From assembly GCA_018873245.2 (NCBI GenBank), contig JAEMBT020000009.1:930001-994000 (forward strand): DNA of 64,000 bases, written 5' to 3'. The notes under the pieces were generated by a model. The model worked only from the letters and a program-made list of their open reading frames with translations. It did not search any database and was not told the origin of the DNA. The position numbers were made by a program, and so were the translations under genes. This stretch comes from Archegozetes longisetosus (Eukaryota; Arthropoda; Arachnida; Sarcoptiformes; Trhypochthoniidae). How positions within the stretch are numbered: position 1 is the first letter of the stretch; each line of letters starts with the position of its first letter. Below, in pieces: positions 12,958 to 26,700 of this stretch.

Positions 12958-15900
12958 GTAAGTTCTCAATCTTATTATCTTTGGTTCAACAATAAATTTC
13001 AAAACACTTTTGCCTCGAGTCAAACAATCTTAAAATCCATTTTTGTGAGACTTTGTCATTTATGAACGCCTTTCTAGAAGGAAGCCAGAAATCAAATATT
13101 CTATTAATAGAAAATAAGAGCACAAATTCAGCAAAACAAATGTCATATAAATAATTGACCACAAATAGCCAAAGAGTCTTATACTGAATAGTGGGCGTAT
13201 TAAACTCAATATTGAAAAATATTAAACTATTTTCTTTCTAGAAGAGAATGTTTAAAAGTAGAAATTCAATTAATGTGGTTTTAAACTGTATCTGATTCTC
13301 AATTAGCTATTCATTTAATATTATGCACACGTTTAGTACTCGAATGAATAACTCGAGTACTCGTATTAAAATCTAATTAATGTTCCTTCTTCTAGTGCTT
13401 CAATTGCTAAAAATAGCATCAATTTAATTAAATATCATGTCTTACTTTGTGTCAGGAAGATTTTTTTCACTTTTATCTCGATTTGCTTCTCTTAATAAAT
13501 AGATGTCTGAGGAATAGATAGCTTCCGAAAAGTATATTTAACTTTACCTTAATTCATAACTTAGATATTGCGGCTTTTGGTTAAGATTTCGTTTTTTCAT
13601 TCAATTCAATATTTCAATATATTTATGGACTTTTTCCGAGTCTAGTGTCAACTTTTCAGATGACTTATCGCAAAATATGCTAAAATGTTTGCACAACTTA
13701 TGTGTAGAGAGATCTAAGCAATGATCTGTTGAGAGTTCTTTAAATTGATTTTGAAAAATATTGAATATCTGTCTTATTTGTTAGCTCTACTGTATTTACA
13801 GTCTTAAATTCAGTTAAAATTTTACAATCAGGAAGATATTGATTGATTTATATAACCTTAGCCTTACGAACTGAAAGCCATCAACCAGACTCATCAATAA
13901 ATTTGATCGCATCTATATTAAAAGTTGGTCCAAGCTATGCAAACAACCTTGTTCATCTTGCTCACAAACAAACAATCTTGACCAAATCAAACAAAGTAAT
14001 CAGAGAAATTAACTAAAAGGAAATGAACGTTTAAGAAAAAGATTAGGTGAAACTTAGTCTATAAATTGACTATAATTTATCGATAAGAGCATGCCGATAA
14101 TTTGTCATTTTCCAAGAGCTTTAATCCTAACTTAAAGAAAGCGACTGTAGAGACTCGACTAATTCCTTTTCCTATTATTCAACATCAAATTCATCTTAAG
14201 TCACTTTAGTCAACATGAGAATTAAGTTAAAACCAATACTAGAAATAGATGTGATTGTGTTGAAGATAACAATTAATAGAATGTTTTAGGAAAAAAGAGG
14301 ATTTACAATAAATTCTCATTAATAGCTAACTGTATTTCATGCGCGATAAATACTGTATTATATACTCAGATTCAATGCCGTATAATTTAATTCATAGATA
14401 TTTGGTTAATGGAGTTTCATATCTATTTTAAAAGCCTAAATCACTTGAAATCTTAACAAATTGAGGAAAATATATTCAGATAATAATCATTATAGTCATG
14501 ATAAATACAAGAGAAACAAATAGTACATAAAGTTTTATATGAGTTTAAGTCAAGAAATAAGAGTAAATATGAAGAGAGGAGTATTACGTTTCGCAAATAA
14601 CTTACTAACTAAATGTGACAACAGTGCGAGCCATTAGTTTCAAACATAAGTTAGAGAAGAAAAAAATCTGTTTGCTGTAAATGGAAAACATAAGGCTAGA
14701 TCAACAATTCTATTTGAGTTACCACCTTTCTCCTCATTATGTTCTCTATGAACACTTTCAATTTATGTTCTGATGATCGGTTCATGTTCAAAGTAAAACC
14801 CAATGTTTTAGTATATTTTTTTAATCACTTTTGTCACACAAACGCAAGATTTCCGGGATTCAGAATCTGAAAATAAGAATTTCTGAACTAAACTCAATAA
14901 AATCTCTGTTCACTAAGGAATTGATTTTATTGATGATTTCACGCTTATTATTTACGTAGAGACTTTTGAAATTAATTTTTTCGGGGAATCAAACTAATAG
15001 TTTTAGAAAAGCTAATTTAGATTGGTTTTTAGCTTGAGATTGTTCTCTTCCAAAGGTGGCAACCCTTTATTAGAGAGAAAGTTAGTGCATGTGAAGGGAT
15101 GGAGAGTTAGAGGAATGAGACTCGAGTTAGATATCATTACATAAAAGTAATTTCATATGTCCTCCAGAGCTCATAAGTAATGGCTTTTGCGTTACGTTAC
15201 AGTAGACACAAAATATTGTGTTGTATTTGATTTTATGTTACTTTTGTTGTTCTTTTCTTTTGTTTGGCCGCAATTATTGGCTGAAAATATTTCTAATTAT
15301 CAATCAGTTTGTTTGCTGTGGCAATTTGTCTTATTTTCTGTTATGATAAATATATGTGTTTTCTCTGAAAATATTAGTATTTGCTGAATATCTAGCAGTA
15401 ACTGTCCAAAAGTACAAGCATTCTTTGTTTATTTAGGAATAAATCATAAGTTAACTAAACATTTGATCATTGTTTCTATCGATCAGAATATGCATTCTCA
15501 GCTTTATTCTAAGACTTAAGAAGTATTATTCCATATTGGGATATGTCTTAATTCAATATAAATGAATCTCTTTATAGCGAATCCATGTTATGCTATAAGA
15601 ATAAGTATTTGCCTGTATAAGAACTTCAATAATTATAAACCTGCTAAATCTTTATCTATATAAAAGCTTACAAGTCTTTGCTAATAGCAAACTGTAATTT
15701 ATTATTGATATTTCTGTTTGAGGTACAAATTAAATTCGAACAAAAGACTTTTGCGTGCATTGCTCTCAAATATTGAGTATACATCAAATAATCTTTGTAT
15801 ACAGTGCTGTGGTTTAAGATCTGAATTTCTGTTGTTGAGCACACATTTAACTCTAAAGATACTGCAAATCGACTTCAAATTGATTTGTTAGTCAATGATT

Positions 15901-17925
15901 GGAATATAAAATTTAAGGGATATACCGACAATTCTAACGATTCTAACAATTCTTACCAACGATTCTGACGATTGTAACGATACTAACAAGTACTGAACAA
16001 GTTATAAACGTTAGGCATACAAAAATACCTTGTTAGGCACTTGTTAGAACCTAGGTGTATTACTTGAGTTTATATTCCAAGCATTGACTTTAAGGTCAAT
16101 TTGCAGTATCTTTATAGTTGAATTCGCACTCTACAATATACATGTATGTTCAGTACTTAAACCTTAGCACTGAACACAATCAAAGATTACTGTCTAGAGA
16201 CAGACTATCGTGCTTTGACTAGAAATTCACACAACCAATTTCAATGGTATTTCTATTGACTCTGTTGACATATCGCAATCAAAAATTAGTTGTCTAAAAA
16301 CCTTCAAAATGTGACCGAATTGTTTATCAAATCAGTTTGAAGTATCAGTGCCCTACAATTGAATGTATCAAAATGTTACTGCATTTTGAATTTCGTTATT
16401 ACTTTCTAATGTTAGTATCAATTAGCTTTATTATCCGTTATGCTAGTATTAAACTAAAATTAGTGAAAAATCATAGCAATTGCACTGATCCTGTTCATTG
16501 GTAGGAAATACTTAAGAATTCGCTTAAGACTAATCTACAAACACAACAGGGCATAGATTATTATCGTTAATGACTCCCCGATTGACTTGAATCAAATTTA
16601 TTTTGTTTGATTTAAGCTCATTCTATACACAATGTAGTAATAGATGGACTGAACAAGTTGACAAGGTGAGTTTTTATAGTAGAGAAACAGTGTATTAGAT
16701 AATTAAGAATAAGTTTGTATTCGAGCGAGTCTTGGCTTATGTGTCTATTGTCTGCATACAATTGTAATGCATTAAGTGTTAAGCTGTGAATGCATGAAAA
16801 AATAGTTGATTCATTCAAGTATCTTAACTGACACGTTGTTGACATACCAAATAAGAGGTATTATAATAACATCACAATCACTTTATTATCAACTGGATCT
16901 GAGTTTTACGGTCTTGTCAGGTTCCAGAAATTTTTTCACTATAACTAAAACCCAATTTTAATCTTGATATTTATCATTCGTGAAAAATATTGTTTTAAGA
17001 AGCAATTAAAATACTTCTGCGGAACATCAATACAAATTACATCAAAATTTTTAATGAAAGGTGTCAGATGTGAACAAATTTAAATCTTGTCCGGAAAATT
17101 TGATTGGAATAGGCCTTCTATCAGAGATTAAAGACCGAAAAATCCAAGCCTTTATTAGAAGATAACGGATAAAGACTTTTATACCTAAACATATATATCT
17201 TTATGAAAGAGTGCGTTTGTCATACGAACAGACATAATTTTTCTCTAGTCCCCGTATATTTTCTCATCACATTATGTTCCTGTACATATTTTCTGAGAAT
17301 ATTCACTATTTATTGGCAAAGCGGAAAAAATTGAATTACCTGAAAGGCGTTATTCGAAGAGAGCATTTCGTTTTGCATACTAATAAAGCTTAGATATAAA
17401 TTTTGTCTTTTCGATAACAATTACAATTTTTCCTATAGGATAGTTTTCGTAATATAAGGCCTAAAAAGTAATAAGTTTCTTCTATGGAAATGCCAAAAAT
17501 GTAGAATTTTTATGCTTTCTAATGTTGCCTGAGAGCACTTTCATTTTAATAAGATTTGTATAAAACATGCTCATTATGACTATTAATACATAAACATTGA
17601 TTATATAATATATGAATGAAGCTTACTTTTAAGAAGCACTTTAAAAAATTGAATCAAACAATAAAGAAAAATATTCAAATTCTTAAGAAATGTTCGTACA
17701 GATGTATATAGATTCATATGCTTTAGTAGCAATTACTTTGCCATTAGATTTCTACATATCTTGCCATTTAATATTGATATAACAATTATTATAGAGTATG
17801 TTTTGTATGTATTATTAATAATCTTTATATAACAGATCCATAAGTAATATATTATCGATATTGCTATTCGTGACCGAATGAACCAAAATTAACTTCAAGT
17901 TTGCTTAATTCACATAACACCCCAA

Positions 17926-17986
<61 letters not shown>

Positions 17987-20720
17987 ACTACGCTCGATCG
18001 CAAAGGCTTCTTGAGCACAATTACATCTGTAGTAGTCATTAAAGTGGCGGCAATCGCTTTAATGTTTAGGTTTGGGTCCAATATTTGGCGGACAGAAGCA
18101 GAAAATGTTGACTTTTGGCAACAAGATATAAATCAAAGGCATAAAAAGGAGTGAACACAAGAAGAATTATTATTACAAGCGAGCACTATAGGCCTGAGAA
18201 TATCGTAATAGATTTTTCCACTTCAATATTCCTTCCATGAGTTTAGGCTTGAGTTTAGGTTTTTAGGGATACCAAAAGAACAATTTCAGTAGAATTTCAG
18301 TATATATCCCTTAACTCTATCCCCAATTCGAGCTGATATTCACTGAATTATTTCTCCTTGACGAATCATTTTTTAAAGTTATCTTGCTAAAGTTATCTTA
18401 CTATAAATAGTCGTTCGGATAAAAGCCTGAGTAAACAAAAATTTCTTCTTTTACTAAATCAGAGCGTGAAATACAAGATTTCATTGTTTTCATATTTGAG
18501 GTTTGACTGAAAGTTGCGTTTTTTAAAACTACCCGATAGTTATATTGCAGATCATGTCTATTTGTATGATATAAGGGGTAGAACAGGACGCAAACATATT
18601 TTCTTCTTTAGCTTCCCAGTTGTCGCCAAAGGACTGGCTTTTATTAGTTTTACTATTGAAGAAAAAACTAGGAATAAGAAACAGAATAAGAGAGAGACTC
18701 GACCAAAATAGCAAAAATCAAACATTCAATAGAGCAAAATAGTGTAACACTTGAAACTGAAAGAGAATCAAAATATTGTGTTTGTGTAGGTCTTTGGGAA
18801 AAATGAAAAATTCCAAACTAGTTATAGAAATAAAAGTGAATCAAAAATATTAGTTTCATCTCTAGTTTAGTGCTAAAAGCAGTGTCTATAGAAGTTCTAG
18901 TTTTGAAGGGCCGAGTGTGTGGTTTATTAAAAACGCCTCAGCTCTTCAAAATCTATCTCATCCCATATTACTTGTTGACAATTCTAGTCATTTCTGCTCA
19001 ACACCAGTCAACTTTTTAAACTTGATTTTTGCCTCAATTTCTCAAGTGTTTTATTTATTTATTCTGTATCTGGACTCCCGAAATGATACTTTCTTGCAAT
19101 TCAAATATTTGCTTGTCAAACCAGCTTCTGATACATTCACACAACTGCTCAAACTTTGGGCCTTTATTTTTATTAAACATCAAATTTGAATATGGCTTTG
19201 CAATACGAATAAATCCCACTATTTTTTCTTATCGATAGTTTCTTCAGCTATACTCTTATCTAAAATAATACTCAGTTTTTAGAGACAATCAACTTGTAGT
19301 TGGCTTAGAGTTTGAAAATTGTTAAAACATTTGATTATTTTCCACAATTATCTGACATTTATAAGAATGAAATTAATTTAAAAGATTATTTGTTTTGAAC
19401 TAATAAAATAATTTAGAAATTTATTTGAATTGTAACATTAAGAATAAGTTATAGAACATGCTGGTGAAAAACAAATAGCAATAAAAGACGTGAACCACTT
19501 CTAGTCGATTGTTAGAGAAAAAATACGGTAGAGAATAATTTTTATTAAACTCAATATCTGAAAAGATCACATTGTTTAGCTTAGTTTTTGTGAGTCAAAC
19601 GTCTAGCTTTGACTCTTTTCTGCTCAATAATAATGTTATATATTGTTATATGCACTTAGAATAAAGTACTTTCTGTGAGCATAAAAATGTTGTCAAATGC
19701 CAAATGCGACTACTATTCAACACAAATATATAAGTCTTTCTATACTAGAGAAGAAAGTCCCTCATCTTTATAGTTAATACTTATTATAATTTACTTTTTT
19801 CTTCTTCTTCTTCAAGCACGAATATTCTGTGAGCAAGAATATTCTGTAAGAATTTATTAGTGAAATTTACTTAATAAAATAAGATTGTGTCCGCTATAAA
19901 AATGCAATTTTAACGACAAATCGTAAAAAACAATTTGAATGCTAACCAAATGCAGTCTGAGTTTATTCTGTTTTTTTGAAGTTTTAAATAAATACAATTC
20001 GTTTTGCTAAGAAAAATATAATTCTTATTCTTAGAGTTTCGTCTATCGATTATTTTCTTCTGCTGAGCTTTTATTACAAGTCGAATGAAATAAAAATTTT
20101 AAAATAGTTTTATCCCTGAAGTTTTAAAACTTTATTCTTAGACGAAATTCCAAGAATATTCTGATTTGAATTTTAAAATTAGAATTATAAAATATAATTA
20201 AATTGAATTTCAGGCTAAAGGCAAGAGTTTTTTGAAGAAATACTTAATAAAACATAAGATTTTAGGAACATTAAATATTTATTAAACTGAAAATATTGTA
20301 ATTTCTCTCAAATTCCAGATGGATATTCGATGGCAGATATAGTATATGTTTGGGCACGAGGTCCCGGTTCTGTAGGACTATCACAAGGCCTTGAATTGCC
20401 TCAATTTAAAGTAGTCGGACATAAACAATCAACTAAATTGGAAGTGTTGAGTACTGGTAAGAATATTTTCTATTAGCTCGTTTGTTGTCTTAATATTATC
20501 ATTTCTTGTTATCATTACAATCAAATATGGGTCCAATATTACTCTTACTGAAACGATTGGTTCAATATTTGTTTGTTCTCTATTTCTATGCATAATGTAT
20601 TAGTGCAATGATTTGTGCGACAAATTTAATAAATTAATTTTTATATAGCCTTTTATTACATAACATTTACCTATTTCTACATCATATTACATCAAATATT
20701 CAATTGAGATGCGATTCTGT

Positions 20721-20772
<52 letters not shown>

Positions 20773-23700
20773 GCTCTTCTAGAAAGAGCGTCGCATTCAT
20801 TATTAAAATCAATTTCTTTTACTGTTATATCAAATCAAAATCATATCCGTTATTAGTTTTATTATTGCTATCTGTGGTTTCACTGCTGTTTTATTATTCA
20901 ATTTATCAGACGTAAAATTATGATAGAGACTAGATATAATAATATTATGTTTCAGTTTTGTTCACTTTTCCACCATTCTCAATTTTCACCTTCTTTTCAG
21001 CTCTCAGTTTTTTTTCATTTTTTCACTTTTTTCTTAATACTTTATTACTAAAATTAATATTTAATTTTTCTTACATACATTCTCTGTTATGTCTTAACTC
21101 GTTTTGACAATCATCCACTTGATATTTGCCTCTAATTTGATTAGTTTGAAAGTTTTGCAACGGAAGCTTTAAAAGTTTTCTCCATTTCCTTATGTCTTGG
21201 AAATTTCCTCTTAGAATATGAGTTTTGAATGTGCAAAATAATATGTTAAGTATAGTAAAATATTAGAAATGCTTTCAGTTATCAAAGTTATACCCGCCAG
21301 ACATGTAGTCTTTTATTCATAAATCAAACTTAATAATAATGCTTTACGTCATCATAGATTACAACTTAGTTTTTATTTCAATTTGTTTAGTTTAGCTGTC
21401 TCATTCACTTGTTTGTAATTAAAATGTATTTTTTCATTGGATTATTGAGTGTTCTACCTATTAATTAACACAGAATCTCATACAGAATAGTTTTTTAATT
21501 ATACAGCATTGGTCAATACTAACGAAATTTTAGTTTTGAACCCATTTCCCTATACTTGCATATACTCGTTCGTGTGTGCGTTCAATGAAATAATCATAAT
21601 CCAGTTTTTACGCTGTATGTGTACTTTTTATATTGTTGAACGCACAACAAATCAAATATCTTCTCAAAGTTTCTTTTAATTGCATCATCTAATGTAAGCG
21701 CATTTAATAATGTAATTATTATCCATTTACCAGTACTCATATATAGGATTCTTCAAAAGTTTTATCATGTATTATTGTTAGCCTGTGATTCACTTAGGAT
21801 ACAAATTAGAGACTAATACAGGCCGAAAATTAGAGACCACCACATTCGGCATCTTCAAACAAAATCACTATTGGAAATCTGAAAACACCTTTTTCTAGCT
21901 TCGACTTTAAGCAAATGACACGCTAACAATGATGCAAAAATATTTGTTTGATGAATGGCACTTTTGAATGAGTCCTATGTTTACAGAGTATTTGTATATA
22001 TTTAATGGGTTTGCAAACAATTTCTAAATTGATACTATTACTATCTATAGGTAATTATTCTCGATTAGTCTGTGAAATACAATTCGTGCGATCAATGGGT
22101 TATTACTTGATCCAAATCTACATACCTGCCAGTCTTATAGTCATCATATCATGGGTTTCATTTTGGTTGCATCGAAACGCGACACCAGCCAGAGTGGCAC
22201 TTGGCGTGACCACTGTCTTGACAATGACAACACTAATGTCATCGACAAATGCCGCACTTCCAAAGATATCATACATCAAATCAATAGACGTATTCTTAGG
22301 CACCTGTTTCGTGATGGTCTTCGCATCGCTTCTCGAATACGCAACTGTTGGCTATTTGGGTAAACGAATAGCTATGAGAAAGACTAGATCTCAACAATTA
22401 GCCAAATTGGCACAAGAACATAGAAGCAGGTGCGCCGCTGCTGCAGCCGCTGCGGCCGCTGTCGAAACCGGTGCCGAACAGTCGTGCATCCCGGTCTCGG
22501 GTCCCGTCCTTTGTCCAGCTTCTATGGAGTCAACTGTGCCCCGACCTATCAGCGTCAAAGCTGTTCCGGTGAGTCATTAATATTTTGATTTTATTTTTTA
22601 TTATATATATCTCAGATCTTTCTCATCATGTATTCAAAGTTACGGAATATCTTACATCTCATGCTTGAGTTACTTTTTAGTTCACTTTAAAGTTTTTACA
22701 TTTAAATTTCGTATCGATTTTTGCTAAGTTTCGTATCTAACTTGAGAGAAATAATTGATATTTCCATGCATTACTTAAAAATTGTAATCTGATTAACCGT
22801 GAATACGATAGTTTCTTATATTTTTCCCAATTTTTCGCTGAAAAATATCTTTGAGTAGAAAATAGAAAAATATATAAAAAAATATATATATAAGCCTAAA
22901 AAAGAGGTGAAAAATAGTTGATATGATAAGTGTTGTGATTTGCAGAGTTGGCATTGAATAATAATAATTTGATAACCATCTACTTGTAACTATGTTATAC
23001 AAGAAAATAAGACTTATTTTGAGATAAAAACATTTCTCTCAATTTCTTCTCCAAAGACTGTAGCTATGAATAAGAAGTGGCTTTAGAACAGTTTTCATAA
23101 TAGTATGATAATTCTTTTGGAGGCATTCCTGTCACACAATATCATTCATTCTAACTGACAATTGCATTATAGGAAAGCAGTGTTTATTTGAAATAAGAAG
23201 CTTTATTATAGATGCAGATTATAATCTTCTCTCAATTTATTTTTCTTAGTTTCTTTCATTTTTTCTTGTGATAAATGTCATTCAGACTCATCAACAGAAT
23301 ATTCCAGAATCTAGAATATTCTATAAACCTCATTGTTATATGAATAAAGGGAATTATCTTTTGTATAAAGAATATTAATCTGAATTAAAATCTCCAAAGT
23401 TTATGTCAATATTTTTCATATTAAATATTATTCGAGAAAAACTGACACTAATTTCAATTAGAAGTTTGAAAATAGTCTATTCCTAAGATTAACGAACAAT
23501 TTTAGTTAGGATTTTTCCATCAGAAGATCTGACATAAGCGATTGAGAATCAGTAAGAATAAAGTGATTTGAAATGATAATATACCTGAGAGACAAGTAGA
23601 GTGTTGATTTTGTGACTGACAGAACGTGTTTCGCAAGACCTTTATTCATGACCAAAAATCAATCTTAGAAAATGTCACGTTTCCTGAAAAAACTGAATTA

Positions 23701-26700
23701 TATCGAGGAAAAAGTTCAGCTCAAACAATAGAGAATCTCTTTTGTAAATTCAAATTCACACAAAAAATTGTTTTATCTCTTGTTCTTTGCTTATATCTAA
23801 ACAGAGTTTTCCTGAATTTCATAAACTCTGAATCAAAAATTTTGTATTATTGATAAGGCACTGATTTCTCCGTTTTTCGGATGAATTGATCAGAATTTTT
23901 GTCGGAGCTATAGATTGATTAATGCGTGAATTTTGCTAAAATTGAATTTATAGGAAAATGTATTTGGATTTTTCAACTCAAATAAATATCAGATGAATTT
24001 GCAGCTGCACTAACACCTATTTTTTTTTCGTCATTTCTACTGACAAATAAAGTCAGTTCTGATTTTTGTGCGAATATATCGATTTATTTCTTTATTCTTT
24101 AACATAAATACAACAAAAGTGTTTCATATTTGAGCTCGATATAAATCCTACACAATTGATTTATCATTCGTCAAAAATCAAGCATTTATTGAAAGATATT
24201 GTTTTAAAGGTTGAACAAACCACTTTCCACTATAGTTTGAATGTGAACATACCATAAAATAAGTCGAAAACTAGCTGACATGGAGACCAAAAAAAAATAC
24301 AAATAGCATACAATACAATAGGATATAGTGTGCAATTACACTGATTGTCCACATATTGATATAAGAATAATTGAGTAAATAAAGCTAATTATTATAGCTA
24401 GTTATGAAGGAAATATATAATACATAAAGGTACAAGATCTAGCTATTTAGAATAAGTAGGTTGAGAGTATTACTCAATAGGATTTATCATTAAGATCGCA
24501 CTTTAGGGGAGAATATAATATCGATAATAATATATAATTCGCTCATAATTTAGTTGTAGTGAACAATTGGTAGTGACACAACCGCTAATTTAGCTCTTTT
24601 CATACCTATAAAAAACGAGAAATAGTTGGCTATTTAATTCACGAGCACTACATATAGTGTTTGGTGTTTGGGTAGAAGAAAAGAGAGAAAAAACTTTTCT
24701 CAACGATAAATATATAAATATAAATATTAAGAGAAGGTTTTGTCAAATATGCCACTTATGTAATGCGAGTGTTGCTGACATTTCTATGACATTCATGCCT
24801 ATTGTGTTATATAACTTATATCTAAATGGATTGAAAGTCTCTAATAACTTAGTTTTTTATTGTCATCTACTACTTATATTCGTTTATCTTCTATCAGCCA
24901 TAGATAGGAGAACAGAATAAGAAAAATTCAAGTCAATAATATATAATAAGATGAGTGAACTATTTTAGTGAGAGTTAGCGGTAGTCGAAAGACAAGAATA
25001 GATAGAAGTTAGAGAAAAGCGAAAATTCAATTTTATCTAATATTCTCTCTCTCTCTCTCTCTCTCTTGCCACAAAAATAGAGATTGACATGAAACTCAGA
25101 GTCTTATTTAGAAAGATTTGTCTCTTTTCTTACATTTGCTTTCTTTCCAAATCTAAGATATTATTAAATATTCTCAGAAATTGTTAGACATTCTTAGATA
25201 TAAGGTTAATAAAAATACATTATAAGAGTATTAAAGTTGGTGTAAGATATTTGAGAAGAAACAGAAGAAGTGAGCGTGCATTTAGCGATGCATTTGATGC
25301 CCTACTTCGAAGTTAGACTTCTTTTCTATTGGAATATCTTTCTGTTGGGAATTAAGCCTCTTTTGAAGTTTATCCTCAACTTATTATTGTAGACTTTGTT
25401 GCAATAATACAAAAGGGACTGGAACTCAATTTAGATGATTATTCAAACATCTCATGGGCAAAACTTCTTTTTTGGCTCACGGGTCATATTTGGGCCTTCG
25501 ATAGTCTAATGATCATGAAATCCAGTGCTCTATCTTTAGAATCTTTCAAATAACTCATACGTATTGATATTCATATAACATCTTATGAGCTTGTTCTATC
25601 AAACGGTGCTTGACTATTTGCCTTTTAAGACATCATTTCAATCAATCCTCTTATTCTTCTTCGAAGGACTCGGGTATTTTTGTTTTGAGTCCAATCTAAT
25701 CAATAATTTGATTTAGCATATTGGAAGATAAATACTTCATCGTTCACAAAATGGCCTTAATTAGCTTTGCATTTGCTCAAAAATTTTATTATGGTGAAGA
25801 GTTAGAAATATTTTTCTGTGTTCTGATAGTATATATTAATTTGCATTCCATATTTAGCTAATTAATCAATTAATATATTTCCATTAAATTGAGAAATTAC
25901 GTGATCTGAATATAAATTTTCAAAAACTTAATAGTGCAATTCTTCATGTAACTTAAATTATTCGAGTTCGTGAAGTTTAATAAAAAATCTTTCTAGCTAA
26001 AAAATTAATAAGAATTAGCTGTCAACTTTTAGTCAATTAATGTGAAGTAAGCTTTGATATAAATAGAAACCGAAAATTCTCTGATAAGTTAATTATTAAT
26101 GGAATACAGTTTTCTGTGCTCTTCAAGATGTCATCAACTCGTTTCAAATGCAAAATTATCTTATATGTTGGTATACTGACAAGAATTCTTATATAAGTTT
26201 ATCTTATTATTCATCCTTAATGTTAGGCAATTACGAAGAGATTGAAAATATTATCTATATATCATGTTTTTTGAAATTTTCCGAGAGAGAGACAAATTTC
26301 ATACGAATCATCAGATTTAACAATAATATAACATTAAAGTGCACAATTTGCAGAGATTAAACTCGAACGGATGCGCAATCTACTATTCACGAGAATCACT
26401 ACCAATTAGAGAGATAACAATAGTTATTAAGCTCTAAATAATCAAAAGGCTAAGTGAATGCAAAATCGTAAGATATGCGTATCAAATTAACTAAATTTCT
26501 GTCGAATTCTGTCGGATTCCGTTGAATACCGAAATTGGAAAGCAAAATTCTGAGAAATTCTGAGAAATTCTGAGCAAAGAATTAGCACTAACTAAATAAT
26601 TAAAACAATAATAAGTAAATAATGAAATATCATACAATAATTGTCAAGTTGCGACTCTGTGCGAAATATCGCGAAATTGCTATTCTCTATACTAATACTC

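Larger units (their letters stand above)
12958..20318 (+). other. Rdl intron, 7.4 kb
   Basis: Bounded by GTAAGT and TTCCAG. It contains a foldback element at 15787-16190 and a long CT microsatellite at 17930-17983. Small open frames at 15187-15387, 18514-18714 and 18917-19238 have no recognisable domain and are treated as chance. Confidence 0.8.

Noticed and set aside
22118..22363. Alternative-frame open frames across the Rdl M1-M3 exon
   Set aside because: Shadows of the strongly conserved channel frame.
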